A stretch of DNA of 64,000 nucleotides, from NCBI RefSeq assembly GCF_017368475.1, contig NZ_JAFNJE010000005.1:1-64000 (forward strand), written 5' to 3'. Below, in pieces: positions 15,832 to 25,929 of this stretch. How positions within the stretch are numbered: the first letter of the stretch is position 1; each line of letters starts with the position of its first letter. The notes beneath the pieces are model-generated. The model made no database searches. It was not told the origin of the DNA and saw only the letters and a list, made by a program, of their open reading frames with translations. A program made the translations under genes and the position numbers. This DNA comes from Alteromonas sp. 5E99-2 (GTDB lineage Bacteria > Pseudomonadota > Gammaproteobacteria > Enterobacterales > Alteromonadaceae).

Positions 15832-16809
15832 TTATTTAGGCTCGAATTTACCTACGTCTTCCCCAGCAGCTTGTTTATCAGCGTGGTAGCTTGAACGAAC
15901 CATAGGGCCACAGGCCGCGTGAGTAAAGCCAACTTCTTTCGCATATTGGTCTAGCTCGTTGAATTCGTCGGGGTGAACATAGCGTTTAACAGGGTAATGG
16001 TGGCGGCTAGGCTGTAAATATTGCCCCAGTGTTAGCATGTTTACATCATGGGCGCGTAAATCACGTAAAACTTGCGCAATTTCATCTTTGTTTTCACCCA
16101 TACCCATCATAACCCCTGATTTCGTTGGGATATCAGGGTGGTTTGCTTTGAATTTTTTAAGCAAATCTAAAGACCATTGATAATTCGCACCAGGCCTACA
16201 TTCTCTGTACAGGCGAGGGATAGTTTCTAGGTTATGATTGAACACGTCCGGTGGGCACGTTTTCAATATCTCTAATGCTCGGTCCATTCTGCCGCGGAAG
16301 TCAGGGACTAATACTTCAATAGTGGTACTAGGGCTGTGTTTGCGTATGGCACTAATACAATCTACAAAATGTTGTGCACCACCGTCACGTAAATCGTCTC
16401 TATCTACTGATGTGATCACCACATAGCGAAGCCCCATTTCACTAATTGTTTTACCCAACTTTTCAGGTTCTTCGGCGCTGGGAGGAAGCGGCTTACCATG
16501 AGCAACATCACAAAAAGGGCAGCGGCGGGTACAGATATCACCCAATATCATAAATGTAGCTGTGCCGTGGTTAAAGCACTCCGCTAAATTGGGGCAGCTC
16601 GCTTCTTCGCATACTGAATGGAGTTTGTTTTTGCGAAGCGTCTTTTTGATGTGATCGATTTTTCCAGTGGTGCTAGGTAGTTTTACTTTTATCCACTCAG
16701 GTTTACGTAGCATTTCTGCTTTTTCAGTGGGAATAATTGTAATAGGAATGTGCTTTACTTTTTCGTCATCCCTAAGCTTTACACCTGCTTGAGCTCTTGC
16801 GCTAGTCAT
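15832..16809 (-). CDS. lipA: Lipoyl synthase
   Basis: A 325-residue radical-SAM enzyme that inserts two sulfurs into protein-bound octanoyl groups to make lipoate for 2-oxoacid dehydrogenases. The SAM cluster motif CTRRCPFC and the auxiliary cluster cysteines ([12 protein letters not shown]) are both present, with the conserved [18 protein letters not shown] and RSSYHAD near the C-terminus. Full length. Its start overlaps the end of lipB by eight bases, giving coordinated synthesis of the two lipoate enzymes. Confidence 0.97.
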   Translation of the reverse strand: MTSARAQAGVKLRDDEKVKHIPITIIPTEKAEMLRKPEWIKVKLPSTTGKIDHIKKTLRKNKLHSVCEEASCPNLAECFNHGTATFMILGDICTRRCPFCDVAHGKPLPPSAEEPEKLGKTISEMGLRYVVITSVDRDDLRDGGAQHFVDCISAIRKHSPSTTIEVLVPDFRGRMDRALEILKTCPPDVFNHNLETIPRLYRECRPGANYQWSLDLLKKFKANHPDIPTKSGVMMGMGENKDEIAQVLRDLRAHDVNMLTLGQYLQPSRHHYPVKRYVHPDEFNELDQYAKEVGFTHAACGPMVRSSYHADKQAAGEDVGKFEPK

Positions 16810-17440
16810 CGAAACCTTCTTTTCTGTTTATCTCTTCTATACCGAGTTCATTAACTAAATGATCAATTAATTTTTCACTCGCAATATCTGTATTTTGTGG
16901 GCCGCCCAGTGACGCACTATTTACCATTTGCATGCTAGCATATCCGCAAGGGTTTATGCGTTTAAACGGCGATAAATCCATATTTACATTTAATGCTAAA
17001 CCATGAAAAGAGCAGCCTCTTCGAATTCGCAATCCCAATGAACACAGCTTTTCTTCGTTTACATAAACACCGGGAGCGTCAGGTTTGGGGTAAGCTTCAA
17101 CATTATAGTCGTTCATAACGTTAACGACACACTGTTCTAGTGCTGAAACCAATTGCCGGACACTTAATTTCTTCTTTTTTAAATTAATTAGCACATAGAC
17201 TACTTGCTGGCCTGGCCCGTGATAAGTGACTTGACCACCTCTATCGACATTTACAATAGGTATATCACCGGGCGAGAGTATGTGTTCTGCTTTTCCAGCT
17301 TGGCCTTGGGTGAAAACAGGCTCGTGCTCAACCAACCAAATTTCGTCATTGGTAAATTCATCTCTATTGTCTGTAAAGCTTTGCATTGCTTGCCATACAG
17401 GTAAGTAGGGCTGACGGCCTAGTTGTCGGATAGTAACCAA
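16802..17440 (-). CDS. lipB: Octanoyl-ACP:protein octanoyltransferase
   Basis: A 212-residue transferase that moves octanoate from acyl carrier protein to lipoyl domains, the step before LipA. The family signature [20 protein letters not shown], the Lys loop [20 protein letters not shown] and the catalytic Cys in [11 protein letters not shown] are intact. It follows ybeD after two bases and overlaps lipA, so ybeD-lipB-lipA form one unit. Confidence 0.97.
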   Translation of the reverse strand: MVTIRQLGRQPYLPVWQAMQSFTDNRDEFTNDEIWLVEHEPVFTQGQAGKAEHILSPGDIPIVNVDRGGQVTYHGPGQQVVYVLINLKKKKLSVRQLVSALEQCVVNVMNDYNVEAYPKPDAPGVYVNEEKLCSLGLRIRRGCSFHGLALNVNMDLSPFKRINPCGYASMQMVNSASLGGPQNTDIASEKLIDHLVNELGIEEINRKEGFDD

Positions 17441-17442
17441 AG

Positions 17443-17706
17443 CTACAATACCACTTTAACGAGCTCTAATTTTGAAAGCTCAGTGTAAATGGTTTCCATT
17501 TGTTCTTTGCTTGATACATGAACGCAAATTGACAGTGAATTGTACGTGCCCTTTGAGCTAGGCTTGATAGTGGGGGAGTAATCACCAGGCACAATTTGCT
17601 GTAAGCGAGAAATAACTTGTTCTGGTAACGCGTCATCCGCAACACCCATTATTTTGAATGTTTGGTTGGTTGGAAACTCTAATAATTCGTCAAATTTGGT
17701 ATCCAT
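17443..17706 (-). CDS. ybeD: YbeD/DUF493 small protein, likely lipoate-linked
   Basis: An 87-residue protein of the DUF493 (YbeD) family: [20 protein letters not shown] then [16 protein letters not shown]. The fold is an ACT-like alpha/beta sandwich, and the gene is typically found before lipB, as here. The precise role is unknown; regulation of lipoate metabolism has been suggested from context. Confidence 0.92.
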   Translation of the reverse strand: MDTKFDELLEFPTNQTFKIMGVADDALPEQVISRLQQIVPGDYSPTIKPSSKGTYNSLSICVHVSSKEQMETIYTELSKLELVKVVL

Positions 17707-17752
17707 TGTATTAACTCCCGCGCTTAAATTAAAAAAACGCGGGGATTATACC

Positions 17753-18937
17753 TTACTCTCCCGCGAGTCCCAATTGTAAAAGCACATAGTCTTTGGCTCT
17801 ATCGAAAAAACCGCCTTCATTGACTTCTTGCAATGTTACTAATGGGTAGGTAGCCACATCCTCGCCATCAAGCTGTAAGTAAAGAGTACCTACTACTTGG
17901 CCTTTTTGTAGGGGGGCCTCTAAACGTTCTTTTAATTCGAAGTTGGCTTCTAAGTTTTTGGCTTGGCCTCTAGGAATGGTAATAGGGGTAGATTGGTTTA
18001 TACCTAAATCGACAGTGTCTCTGTCACCCATAAATATTCTGTGAGCGACAAAGCTTTCGCCAGCACTATAGGGCGTTACCGTTTCAAAAAAGCGAAAGCC
18101 GTATCGAAGCAGTTTTTTATTTTCAACTTTTCTTGCTTGCTCGCTTTCGGTACCCATAACAACACTGACTAATCGCATATCGCCTTGTAAAGCTGAAGTG
18201 ATTAAGCTGTAGCCGGCGTCTGAGGTGTGTCCTGTTTTAATACCGTCAACATTTAGACTTTGATCCCAAAGCAAACTGTTTCGGTTGTATTGTTTTATGC
18301 CATTGTAGGTGAACTCTTTTTCGCCATATATTGCATACATCTCTGGTACTTCTTCGATGAGAGCACGTGAAAGTGTTGCCATATCCCTAGGAGAGGTATA
18401 GTGCTCAGGGTCTTGTAAACCATGACTATTAACAAAATGACTTGCCGACATTCCCAATTGAGCCGCATAAGCATTCATCATGCTAGCAAAGGCATCTTCA
18501 GAGCCTGCAACGTGCTCAGCCATAGCAACACAAGCATCGTTTCCTGATTGCACTACGATGCCTCTGAGTAAATCAGAAACGGGTATTTTTGTTCCCACTT
18601 CAATAAACATTTTTGATGAATCGGGAAAATTCTTAGCCCACGCATTTTCAGATACTGTGACTATGTCATCAATACTAATATTTCCCGCCTCAATTTCTTT
18701 ACCTATAACATAAACAGTCATTATTTTTGTGAGACTGGCAGGATAAATTTGCATATCTTCGTTTTGGCTAGTGATAATGTGACCAGTTTCATGATCCATT
18801 AATACAAAGCCTTGGGCAGCAACCGATGGAGCTGGAGGAATAACAACTGCAGCGTTGGCAATATGCATGGTTAAAAGCGTTGAAGAACAAAGCGTAAATA
18901 GTGTTTTTAATAACGATCGAGAAGGTCGTGAGGCCAT
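17753..18937 (-). CDS. dacA: D-alanyl-D-alanine carboxypeptidase (PBP5/6 type)
   Basis: A 394-residue periplasmic enzyme that trims the terminal D-Ala of peptidoglycan pentapeptides. It has a signal peptide (to about residue 29), the SxxK motif in ASLTKIMT, SGN in VVQSGNDACVAMAEH, KTG in DGIKTGHTSDAGYS, a C-terminal beta-rich domain and an amphipathic membrane-anchoring helix (GFFDRAKDYVLLQLGLAGE). A TGGA ribosome site precedes the ATG. It sits in the rod-shape cluster with rlpA, rodA and mrdA. Confidence 0.96.
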   Translation of the reverse strand: MASRPSRSLLKTLFTLCSSTLLTMHIANAAVVIPPAPSVAAQGFVLMDHETGHIITSQNEDMQIYPASLTKIMTVYVIGKEIEAGNISIDDIVTVSENAWAKNFPDSSKMFIEVGTKIPVSDLLRGIVVQSGNDACVAMAEHVAGSEDAFASMMNAYAAQLGMSASHFVNSHGLQDPEHYTSPRDMATLSRALIEEVPEMYAIYGEKEFTYNGIKQYNRNSLLWDQSLNVDGIKTGHTSDAGYSLITSALQGDMRLVSVVMGTESEQARKVENKKLLRYGFRFFETVTPYSAGESFVAHRIFMGDRDTVDLGINQSTPITIPRGQAKNLEANFELKERLEAPLQKGQVVGTLYLQLDGEDVATYPLVTLQEVNEGGFFDRAKDYVLLQLGLAGE

Positions 18938-19066
18938 CGTATTTCCATTTATGATTATTAAGTATTTTTCGTGATGGTGAATCTCGCAGTATAGTACCGC
19001 ATCAGGGAAACGAGAACTAGCTGCTACACCGCTTTTAGAGTGTCTTTGTTGATAATAAGTTCATTA

Positions 19067-19927
19067 TTATTTAACAACAAAAGCAGAAGGGTAACCATTA
19101 CTGCGTAAGTCGGTTAGCAATTGTGCTAATTGATGTTGGTCAGCAATCGGACCAAGTTGCAATTTATAAAGCGTATTCGATGGTAAAATGAGAAACGGCA
19201 CATGGTAAAGTGTTGAAAGTACATTTGATAATGTAGTTAAAGCCGCTTCATCTGAAAGCGCAGCCACTTGAATAAAGCTTCCTTGATTGGCTGAATCATT
19301 AGGCTGGAATTCTTGTTTCACCGGAGAAATACCAATGTACTCGCTAAAGCTCAATGTAGGGCCATCACCTACGGTATATAAGTCGTCTTTGGTTACGTGT
19401 ATAACCTCTAGTTTTACGTGTGCTGTGCCGTGCTTAAGGCTGTCTATTTTTTTCGCTGCGGCGTAAGACAAATCAATTATTCTACTATCGTGAAAGGGGC
19501 CTCGGTCGTTCACTCTTACAATAACGGTTTTGTTGTTTTCAGTATTTGTGACTTTCACATAAGAAGGTAAAGGTAGTGTCTTATGTGCGGCGCTCATGGC
19601 GAACATGTCATACGTTTCGCCATTTGAGGTTAAATGGCCGTGAAATTTTTGTCCGTACCAAGATGCATTCCCTTGTTGTGTAAAACCTTTCCCTGTTTTT
19701 AGAGGGTGGTAGGTTTTTCCATGCACTGTGTAGGAATTAAAATTATGCGAGCGATAGGGTTCATAGCGAGGCGTGGCGTCGTTTTGTTGAACTTGTATGT
19801 TTTGAGTTGGTGGCGCTGAATCGTTAACTTGTGAATAACGGCCAGTGGGCTGTTGAGCGCATGACATCACTAACATTAATAAAAAAAGCCATATATAACA
19901 AAGACAATTTTTATGCATATTTGTCAT
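19067..19927 (-). CDS. rlpA: RlpA-like septal lytic transglycosylase lipoprotein
   Basis: A 286-residue outer-membrane lipoprotein: signal with lipobox VMSC near residue 23, a disordered linker, a double-psi beta-barrel domain (GNASWYGQKFHGHLTSNGET, YDMFAMSAAHKTLPLPSY, VRVNDRGPFHDSRIIDLSYA) and a C-terminal SPOR domain (residues about 210-286) that binds septal peptidoglycan. The His and Asp residues of the active barrel are present. The start overlaps the rodA stop by four bases. Confidence 0.93.
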   Translation of the reverse strand: MTNMHKNCLCYIWLFLLMLVMSCAQQPTGRYSQVNDSAPPTQNIQVQQNDATPRYEPYRSHNFNSYTVHGKTYHPLKTGKGFTQQGNASWYGQKFHGHLTSNGETYDMFAMSAAHKTLPLPSYVKVTNTENNKTVIVRVNDRGPFHDSRIIDLSYAAAKKIDSLKHGTAHVKLEVIHVTKDDLYTVGDGPTLSFSEYIGISPVKQEFQPNDSANQGSFIQVAALSDEAALTTLSNVLSTLYHVPFLILPSNTLYKLQLGPIADQHQLAQLLTDLRSNGYPSAFVVK

Positions 19928-21012
19928 CGTGATAACAGCCGTTTTTGTGTTCCGATAGACATGATGATACCAAACCCAGCGAGCAGAGTTACCATTGAAG
20001 TACCGCCAAAACTGACCAAAGGGAGAGGAACACCTACGACTGGGAGCATTCCCGATACCATGCCCATGTTTACAAAGACATAAACAAAAAAGGTCAATGT
20101 AATACTTCCAGCAAGTAACTTACTGTAAGCATCTTGCGCACGGGCTGAAATAATTAATCCTCGGCCTATGATATAAAGATAAATAGCCAAAAGGGCTAAA
20201 ACACCAAGTAAGCCGAATTCTTCACTATAGACTGCAAAAATAAAGTCGGTATGACGTTCAGGTAAAAATTCTAATTGTGATTGAGTACCATGTAACCAAC
20301 CTTTTCCCTCAAGGCCACCAGATCCAATAGCAATTTTTGATTGAATTATATGGTAACCCGTATTGTGAGGGTCGCTTTCAGGGTTCAAAAAAGTAAGCAC
20401 CCGTTGTTTCTGGTACCCCTTCATTAAAAAGAACCACATAATAGGAAGAAACGCACCTAGCAATAGCGAAACATAACCAATGAGTCGCCATCTCATGCCG
20501 CCTAAAAATAAAACGAAAAGTCCACTACATGCAATAAGTAACGATGTTCCCAAATCGGGTTGTTTAGCAATTAGAATGGTAGGAATACAGACAAGTATAA
20601 AACCCACTGCGATATGCTGTGTTTTAGGGGGTAAGTCAAATTTACTAATGTACCAAGCAATCATCATGGGAACAGCCAGTTTCATTATTTCCGAAGGTTG
20701 AAACCGAATGACTTTCAAGTCAAGCCAGCGCTGAGCGCCTTTTCCCACATCGCCAAATAATATAACGGCAACTAACATTGCTACGCCTACAACAAAGGCA
20801 TACACGGAAACCCGTCTGTAAAATGAAGGCGGAATTTGCGCTAAAATGAACATGCCAGTTAGGGCGATACCTAACCGTGTGGTTTGTCTTTGAATTAAAC
20901 CAATATCTTGACCGCCAGCAGAATAGATAGTGATTAATCCCACAGACATAAGAACAAGTAACCCAACGAATAACCATAGGTCTATATGTAATGCATTGAA
21001 GAACTTTCTCAT
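19924..21012 (-). CDS. mrdB: Rod-shape peptidoglycan glycosyltransferase RodA
   Basis: A 362-residue SEDS-family polymerase with about ten membrane helices. It polymerises lipid II glycan strands together with PBP2 during elongation. Seen motifs include QPSEIMKLAVPMMIAWY, AKQPDLGTSLLIA, ERHTDFIFAVYSEEFGLLG and the C-terminal GVPLPLVSFGGTSMV. It overlaps mrdA by four bases upstream and rlpA by four bases downstream. Confidence 0.96.
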   Translation of the reverse strand: MRKFFNALHIDLWLFVGLLVLMSVGLITIYSAGGQDIGLIQRQTTRLGIALTGMFILAQIPPSFYRRVSVYAFVVGVAMLVAVILFGDVGKGAQRWLDLKVIRFQPSEIMKLAVPMMIAWYISKFDLPPKTQHIAVGFILVCIPTILIAKQPDLGTSLLIACSGLFVLFLGGMRWRLIGYVSLLLGAFLPIMWFFLMKGYQKQRVLTFLNPESDPHNTGYHIIQSKIAIGSGGLEGKGWLHGTQSQLEFLPERHTDFIFAVYSEEFGLLGVLALLAIYLYIIGRGLIISARAQDAYSKLLAGSITLTFFVYVFVNMGMVSGMLPVVGVPLPLVSFGGTSMVTLLAGFGIIMSIGTQKRLLSR

Positions 21013-22928
21013 TCTTTGGTGTACTCCAAGACCGATTTTTTTTCTTCAGGAGAATAAACGTATTCATCGGCTAATGGGTATAGCTCGAAGAAGTAGTCCA
21101 TCATTTTACGGGCAATTGGTGCCGCATTTGCGCTGCCACCGCCAGCATTTTCAAGTACAACAACAATAGAGACTTTAGGTGCGTTGTAGGGAGCAAAGCC
21201 AACATACATGGCATTGTCTTTAAGGTGCGCTGCGACATTTTTTGCGTCGTATTTTTCGTTCTGAGCTACGGTAAATAGTTGGGCAGTTCCGGATTTACCT
21301 GCAGATTGATAAGATGACGTTTTGAATGCTCTAAACGCAGTTCCGTGTTCGCGGTTTACTACGCCATACATAGCATCAATTACTATGTCCCAGTTTTTTT
21401 CATCAACTACGGGAATAGGGCGTAACGTTTTAGGGAGATCTATCTTGTCTTCATTTTCCATTTTTGTTCCACGTATTATTTGTGGAATATAGCGTTCGCC
21501 ACGGTTTACTAAGGTGTTGATGGATTGTACGATCTGAACTGGCGTAGCGGTCCAAAAACTCTGGCCTATGCCTACGGGAATAGTATCACCTATGTACCAA
21601 GGTTCGTTAAACCGGGCTCGTTTCCAACCTCGACTTGGCATATTTGCATCAGATTCTTCATATAAATCGATACCGGTATAATCGCCAAAACCGAACTCGT
21701 TCATATACGCGCTCATTTTATCAATACCAGTACGGTACGCTAAATCGTAATAGTAAATGTCACAGGACACTTCGATTGCTTTGGTGACATTGACATCGCC
21801 ATGTCCCCATCGTTTCCAATCTCGCCAAACGTGGTTTACTTTGGGCAATCGGTATTGACCGTTGTCTTTGATTGTTTCGTCGGGCGTAATGATTTTTTGT
21901 TCTAAACCCAGTAGTGCCAAATGAGGTTTAATCGTTGACGCTGGAGGGTATTGCCCTTGTGTCGCTCTGTTTATTAACGGTCGGTTAGGAGAGCTGAGTA
22001 ATGCAGAGTAATTTTTATTACTTATACCGTGTACAAATAAATTGGGGTCATAACTTGGATTGGAATACAAAGTATAAATGCCGCCTGTTTCAGGGTCTGA
22101 CATAACAACTGTGCCTCTTTTTCCATCTAATAGCTCAGCAGCTTTTTCATGTAAACGCACATCTAAATTTAGAATAATGTCTTGTCCAGGTTCTGGCGGC
22201 GTTGCATCTAATACTCGAATTATTCTGCTAGCACTGTTCACTTCAACCTGCTGGTAGCCAACCTTGCCATGAAGCTTTGATTCGTGAAAACGCTCTACAC
22301 CTAACTTTCCGGTATCGTAGGTTGCTTTGTAGTTTTCTTCTTCACCCGCTTCGACAATTTTTTGTAAGTCCTTTTTATTGATTTTTGCAACATACCCTAG
22401 TGCATGGGTCATAATTTCGCCAAATGGATAGTGGCGAGAGAGTCGAGCCTCTACTGAAACACCAGGGAATAAATGTTTGTGCGCAGAAAAAATAGCGACA
22501 TCTTCTTCACTGAGTAGTGTTTTTAATGCAATGGGTTTGAATCGGCGTTGGCCATCTCTATTTTTGTGAAATCGCTCTACTTGTTCGTCAGCAATAGATA
22601 AAAGTGTTTGTAAACGAGATATAGTGTCATCTAAATCAGAAATAGATTCGGGAACCAGCTCTAAACTAAAAACAGGTCTATTTTCAGCGAGAATAACGCC
22701 ATTTCTATCATAAATAAGTCCGCGGTTAGGGGCTACAGGGAGAACTTTTATTCTGTTTGTATTTGAACGTGTTTGAAAGGCTTCGTGTTTTTTGACTTGC
22801 AAAACGTACAAATTACTAATTACCGCCAGCAGAATACAGACTGCACCAATAAAGGCGACAAAAGCACGGCGGGTTACCAAGTTTGCTTCGGCCGTGTGGT
22901 CTCGAATTGTTTGACGCTTAATAGGCAC
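21009..22928 (-). CDS. mrdA: Penicillin-binding protein 2 (elongation transpeptidase)
   Basis: A 639-residue class B PBP. There is an N-terminal membrane anchor (FVAFIGAVCILLAVISNLYV), a pedestal domain, then the transpeptidase with STIK in YPPASTIKPHLALL, SCD in EVSCDIYYYDL and KSGT in AGKSGTAQLF. It crosslinks the peptidoglycan polymerised by RodA during lateral growth. The stop overlaps the rodA start by four bases, and rlmH ends four bases upstream of its start. Confidence 0.97.
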   Translation of the reverse strand: MPIKRQTIRDHTAEANLVTRRAFVAFIGAVCILLAVISNLYVLQVKKHEAFQTRSNTNRIKVLPVAPNRGLIYDRNGVILAENRPVFSLELVPESISDLDDTISRLQTLLSIADEQVERFHKNRDGQRRFKPIALKTLLSEEDVAIFSAHKHLFPGVSVEARLSRHYPFGEIMTHALGYVAKINKKDLQKIVEAGEEENYKATYDTGKLGVERFHESKLHGKVGYQQVEVNSASRIIRVLDATPPEPGQDIILNLDVRLHEKAAELLDGKRGTVVMSDPETGGIYTLYSNPSYDPNLFVHGISNKNYSALLSSPNRPLINRATQGQYPPASTIKPHLALLGLEQKIITPDETIKDNGQYRLPKVNHVWRDWKRWGHGDVNVTKAIEVSCDIYYYDLAYRTGIDKMSAYMNEFGFGDYTGIDLYEESDANMPSRGWKRARFNEPWYIGDTIPVGIGQSFWTATPVQIVQSINTLVNRGERYIPQIIRGTKMENEDKIDLPKTLRPIPVVDEKNWDIVIDAMYGVVNREHGTAFRAFKTSSYQSAGKSGTAQLFTVAQNEKYDAKNVAAHLKDNAMYVGFAPYNAPKVSIVVVLENAGGGSANAAPIARKMMDYFFELYPLADEYVYSPEEKKSVLEYTKE

Positions 22929-22931
22929 CCA

Positions 22932-23402
22932 TTATTCCCTGTGATACGGATGATTTTGAGTAACAGACCAAGCCCGATAAAGGCTTTCTGTTACGATAAT
23001 TCTAACCAGAGGGTGAGGTAAAGTCAGGGCCGATAGAGACCAGCGTTGCTCTGCTGCGCTAATACACTTTGGGGATAACCCTTCAGGCCCGCCAATCAAT
23101 AATGCAACGTCTCTACCGTCCATTTTCCAGCTGTCTAGTTGTTTCGCTAGTTGATTGGTATCCCATGCTTTACCTGTTACCTCTAGGGTAACAATGCGTT
23201 TGCCGTCACCAATGGCGGCTAACATAGCGTCACCCTCCATTGCTGTTATGCGGGCAATATCCGCATTTTTTGTTCGTCTTGCGGGTGTTATTTCTTTGAA
23301 AACAACGGGCATGTCGCTCGGGAAGCGTTTTATAAAGGCATCTACGCCTTCTTCAACCCATTTGGGCATCTTATTGCCCACAGCGACAATTGTTATTTTC
23401 AT
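22932..23402 (-). CDS. rlmH: 23S rRNA pseudouridine1915 N3-methyltransferase
   Basis: A 156-residue SPOUT-class methyltransferase modifying pseudouridine 1915 in helix 69 of 23S rRNA. Conserved segments are [21 protein letters not shown] for AdoMet binding and the C-terminal [20 protein letters not shown] with the knot. Normal length. It lies directly after rsfS, as in most gammaproteobacteria. Confidence 0.97.
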   Translation of the reverse strand: MKITIVAVGNKMPKWVEEGVDAFIKRFPSDMPVVFKEITPARRTKNADIARITAMEGDAMLAAIGDGKRIVTLEVTGKAWDTNQLAKQLDSWKMDGRDVALLIGGPEGLSPKCISAAEQRWSLSALTLPHPLVRIIVTESLYRAWSVTQNHPYHRE

Positions 23403-23412
23403 AGTAAAATAC

Positions 23413-23730
23413 TTAACCCCAGAGTTTTTCTAGCTGATAAAAATCTCTGGTTTCATCTTGCATTACGTGCACAATGACTTCACCCAAATCGACTAATACC
23501 CATTCTCCGGAATCTTTCCCTTCAACGCTTAATGGAGGCATTCCGGCTTGTTTGCTTTCAGAAACGACATTGTCTGCAATAGACATTACATGGCGTTTTG
23601 AATTACCTGAGCAAATTACGAGAGTATCCGTTATTGAAGAGCGTCCGGTGACGTCAATAACCACTACGTCTCTTGCTTTCATGTCTTCAATTTTGTCGAT
23701 GGCAAATGCTTTTATGTCAGTTGGTAGCAA
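23413..23730 (-). CDS. rsfS: Ribosome silencing factor RsfS
   Basis: A 105-residue Iojap/DUF143 protein that binds L14 on the 50S subunit and blocks subunit joining in slow growth. Recognised by [33 protein letters not shown] and [20 protein letters not shown]. It lies between nadD and rlmH with gaps of about ten bases. Confidence 0.96.
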   Translation of the reverse strand: MLPTDIKAFAIDKIEDMKARDVVVIDVTGRSSITDTLVICSGNSKRHVMSIADNVVSESKQAGMPPLSVEGKDSGEWVLVDLGEVIVHVMQDETRDFYQLEKLWG

Positions 23731-23740
23731 TTTAGCTCCT

Positions 23741-24397
23741 TTACTCTGAGGTATATAATGTATGTTTAAAAATGTACTTCGCTACCGATTCGGGTAGCCA
23801 ATTACGAGCTGATTCTGGCTGCTCGGCAATCATTTGTCGAATAGCACTGGAAGAAATGGTCACTAATGACGAGTTGCATAAATAAATATGCCCATTGGGT
23901 GTATTGTGCAACGTATTTACATCATCTATTAATCTAGCGTTTAACCATTGATTAAACTCAATATTATCCCGCAGGTAATTACCTTCTCTGCGCATAACCA
24001 CCAAATGACAATAGTTTGTAATCGTCTGCCATTCTTTCCATTTATATAAAGTATACAGTGAATCTTCGCCAAGTAGAAAACATAGGGATGAATTTGTTCC
24101 GTATTTTTTACGTAAGTGTTTTAGTGTGTTTACGGTAAAAGAAGGGCGGGGAAGATTAAGCTCTGTTTCATCAAGATTCAGAGTTACATTTTTTTGTTTT
24201 TTATTACTGTCATCACAAACTAAATTTAACATCGCAAGTCGATGCTGTTGTGGTGTTGCTGTTAGCGCTTTTAGCGGAGATTGAGCGCAGGGAAGTAACG
24301 CAACTGAGTTTAAGTTTATTTCTTTAGCTGCATTAACTACACATTGGCTGTGGCCTATGTGGGGCGGATCAAAACTGCCACCATAAAACCCTAGCAC
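23741..24397 (-). CDS. nadD: Nicotinate-nucleotide adenylyltransferase
   Basis: A 218-residue enzyme joining nicotinate mononucleotide with ATP to form deamido-NAD. The nucleotidyltransferase signature [15 protein letters not shown] opens the protein, [13 protein letters not shown] is in the middle, and SSSAIRQMI is near residue 180. It follows holA with no gap, so translation is likely coupled. Confidence 0.96.
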   Translation of the reverse strand: MLGFYGGSFDPPHIGHSQCVVNAAKEINLNSVALLPCAQSPLKALTATPQQHRLAMLNLVCDDSNKKQKNVTLNLDETELNLPRPSFTVNTLKHLRKKYGTNSSLCFLLGEDSLYTLYKWKEWQTITNYCHLVVMRREGNYLRDNIEFNQWLNARLIDDVNTLHNTPNGHIYLCNSSLVTISSSAIRQMIAEQPESARNWLPESVAKYIFKHTLYTSE

Positions 24398-25414
24398 TTA
24401 TGCTTCCCAGCCTAACTGAATTAAATTGGGATGGATAAACAACAAACATAAATAACTTAACGCTACATAGGGGCGCATTACCACTTTACTTTTAAATGTG
24501 CTGTCGGCGTAAGACAGGGTATCACCCAGTTGTTTCAAATCATTTATTGATAAACGGGATAGGGCCGATTGGTAAATAGACTGCCTATTTCCCCAAATAC
24601 GAAATTTATTCCAATTTATTGCGCCTGACGTTAATTTTAACTCTGTTAATGTTTGCCACTCTTTTGCTAATGCCCAGATTACAATAGCGGGTTCTAGCCC
24701 TTCACTTTCAAGTGCGAGAAGCAACTTGGTGGTTTTTTTCCCGTCGCCTGCTAAAAAGGCGTCAACTAATTGAAATACGTTGTATCTGGATTGATTCACC
24801 ACTGCATTTTCAATATCAGCTAATTCAATGGTTTTATTAGGGAAGTTGAGTGCGAGTTTGTCGATTTCTTGCGCCCCTGCTAGCATATTTCCTTCGCAGT
24901 ATTCGGCTAATAAAGAAGATGCATCAGCACTCAACTGGCATTGTTTAGTTTGTGCTAGATTGACTAGCCATTGGCTCAATGCTCTCCCTTCGAGAGGGTA
25001 GCAAGGCGTAAACGAACCTAAAGAACTAGCTTGTTTAAACCATTTTGTATTTTGTACGTCTTTACCTACTTTAGGCCCATGAATGATAAGCAGTGTATCG
25101 GTAGATAATGTATCGAATATCGACAATAAGGTTTTAGAGCCATCTTTACCTGGTTTACCTGTCGGTAATTCAAGCTCAATTAGCTGTTTAGCACTAAACA
25201 GCGACATGGTTTGAGTGGCGTCAATAAGTGACGACCATTCAAATTCCTTATCCGCTACGAAGGTTTTTCGCTCATCAAAACCTTGTGCTAACCCCGCTTT
25301 TCGAATTTGATCAATGCTTTGATATTTTTGGTAAGGCTCGTCACCAAACACAAGATAAACTGAAGCCAGCGTTCGATTTAATGCGGCTTGAAGTTTATCT
25401 GGGTAAATTTGCAT
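24398..25414 (-). CDS. holA: DNA polymerase III delta subunit
   Basis: A 338-residue clamp-loader subunit that opens the beta sliding clamp. The N-terminal YLVFGDEPYQKYQSIDQIRK, the IELELPTGKPG segment and the helical C-terminal collar domain (VFQLVDAFLAGDGKKTTKLL) match HolA. It stands in its usual place between lptE and nadD. Confidence 0.95.
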   Translation of the reverse strand: MQIYPDKLQAALNRTLASVYLVFGDEPYQKYQSIDQIRKAGLAQGFDERKTFVADKEFEWSSLIDATQTMSLFSAKQLIELELPTGKPGKDGSKTLLSIFDTLSTDTLLIIHGPKVGKDVQNTKWFKQASSLGSFTPCYPLEGRALSQWLVNLAQTKQCQLSADASSLLAEYCEGNMLAGAQEIDKLALNFPNKTIELADIENAVVNQSRYNVFQLVDAFLAGDGKKTTKLLLALESEGLEPAIVIWALAKEWQTLTELKLTSGAINWNKFRIWGNRQSIYQSALSRLSINDLKQLGDTLSYADSTFKSKVVMRPYVALSYLCLLFIHPNLIQLGWEA

Positions 25415-25431
25415 AAGTGATAAAACTCGTT

Positions 25432-25929
25432 TTACGGCGCTTGGCTTGAAAGTAAACGAATGATTCTGTCCGCGGCTTCTTGACGCACTTCCGATAGCAC
25501 AACCTCTAATTCTCTGGATTTCGCTAGTACTTGGTCGGGGTCATCTTGATATTCCCTTAATACTTCAACATAGCCGTTAACCGGAGCCGAATCGGGGAAA
25601 GACACAGTGTAGTTCACCGAGTAAATCAATTCATATTCAGCAACCTGACCGGTAGAAAATATAGATAGTAAGCGGCGTTCTAAATCTTCAGGTTGAAGTG
25701 TGATCTGCACCGTAGAATTATCTGTTTGTTGCGTTGTAATTTCACTTAACTGATAGATTTTTAATCTGCTTGATAAGGCTCTCGCTAATTTAGATTGTAA
25801 ATTGGGAGAGATAATACTCACTCCCTCAATACCTTCTGGCAGAGGGGGAGATTGGCGCAGCTGAAAACCGCACGCTGTTAACTCCAACACTACCAGTACG
25901 AGAAATAACGGTTTGAATAAGTTATTCAT
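25432..25929 (-). CDS. lptE: LPS-assembly lipoprotein LptE
   Basis: A 165-residue outer-membrane lipoprotein that plugs the LptD barrel and helps insert lipopolysaccharide. The lipobox LTAC at residues 17-20 is followed by GFQLRQSPPLPEGIEGVSI, the usual LptE beginning. Its ATG overlaps the leuS stop as TAATG, so translation is coupled to leuS. Confidence 0.95.
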   Translation of the reverse strand: MNNLFKPLFLVLVVLELTACGFQLRQSPPLPEGIEGVSIISPNLQSKLARALSSRLKIYQLSEITTQQTDNSTVQITLQPEDLERRLLSIFSTGQVAEYELIYSVNYTVSFPDSAPVNGYVEVLREYQDDPDQVLAKSRELEVVLSEVRQEAADRIIRLLSSQAP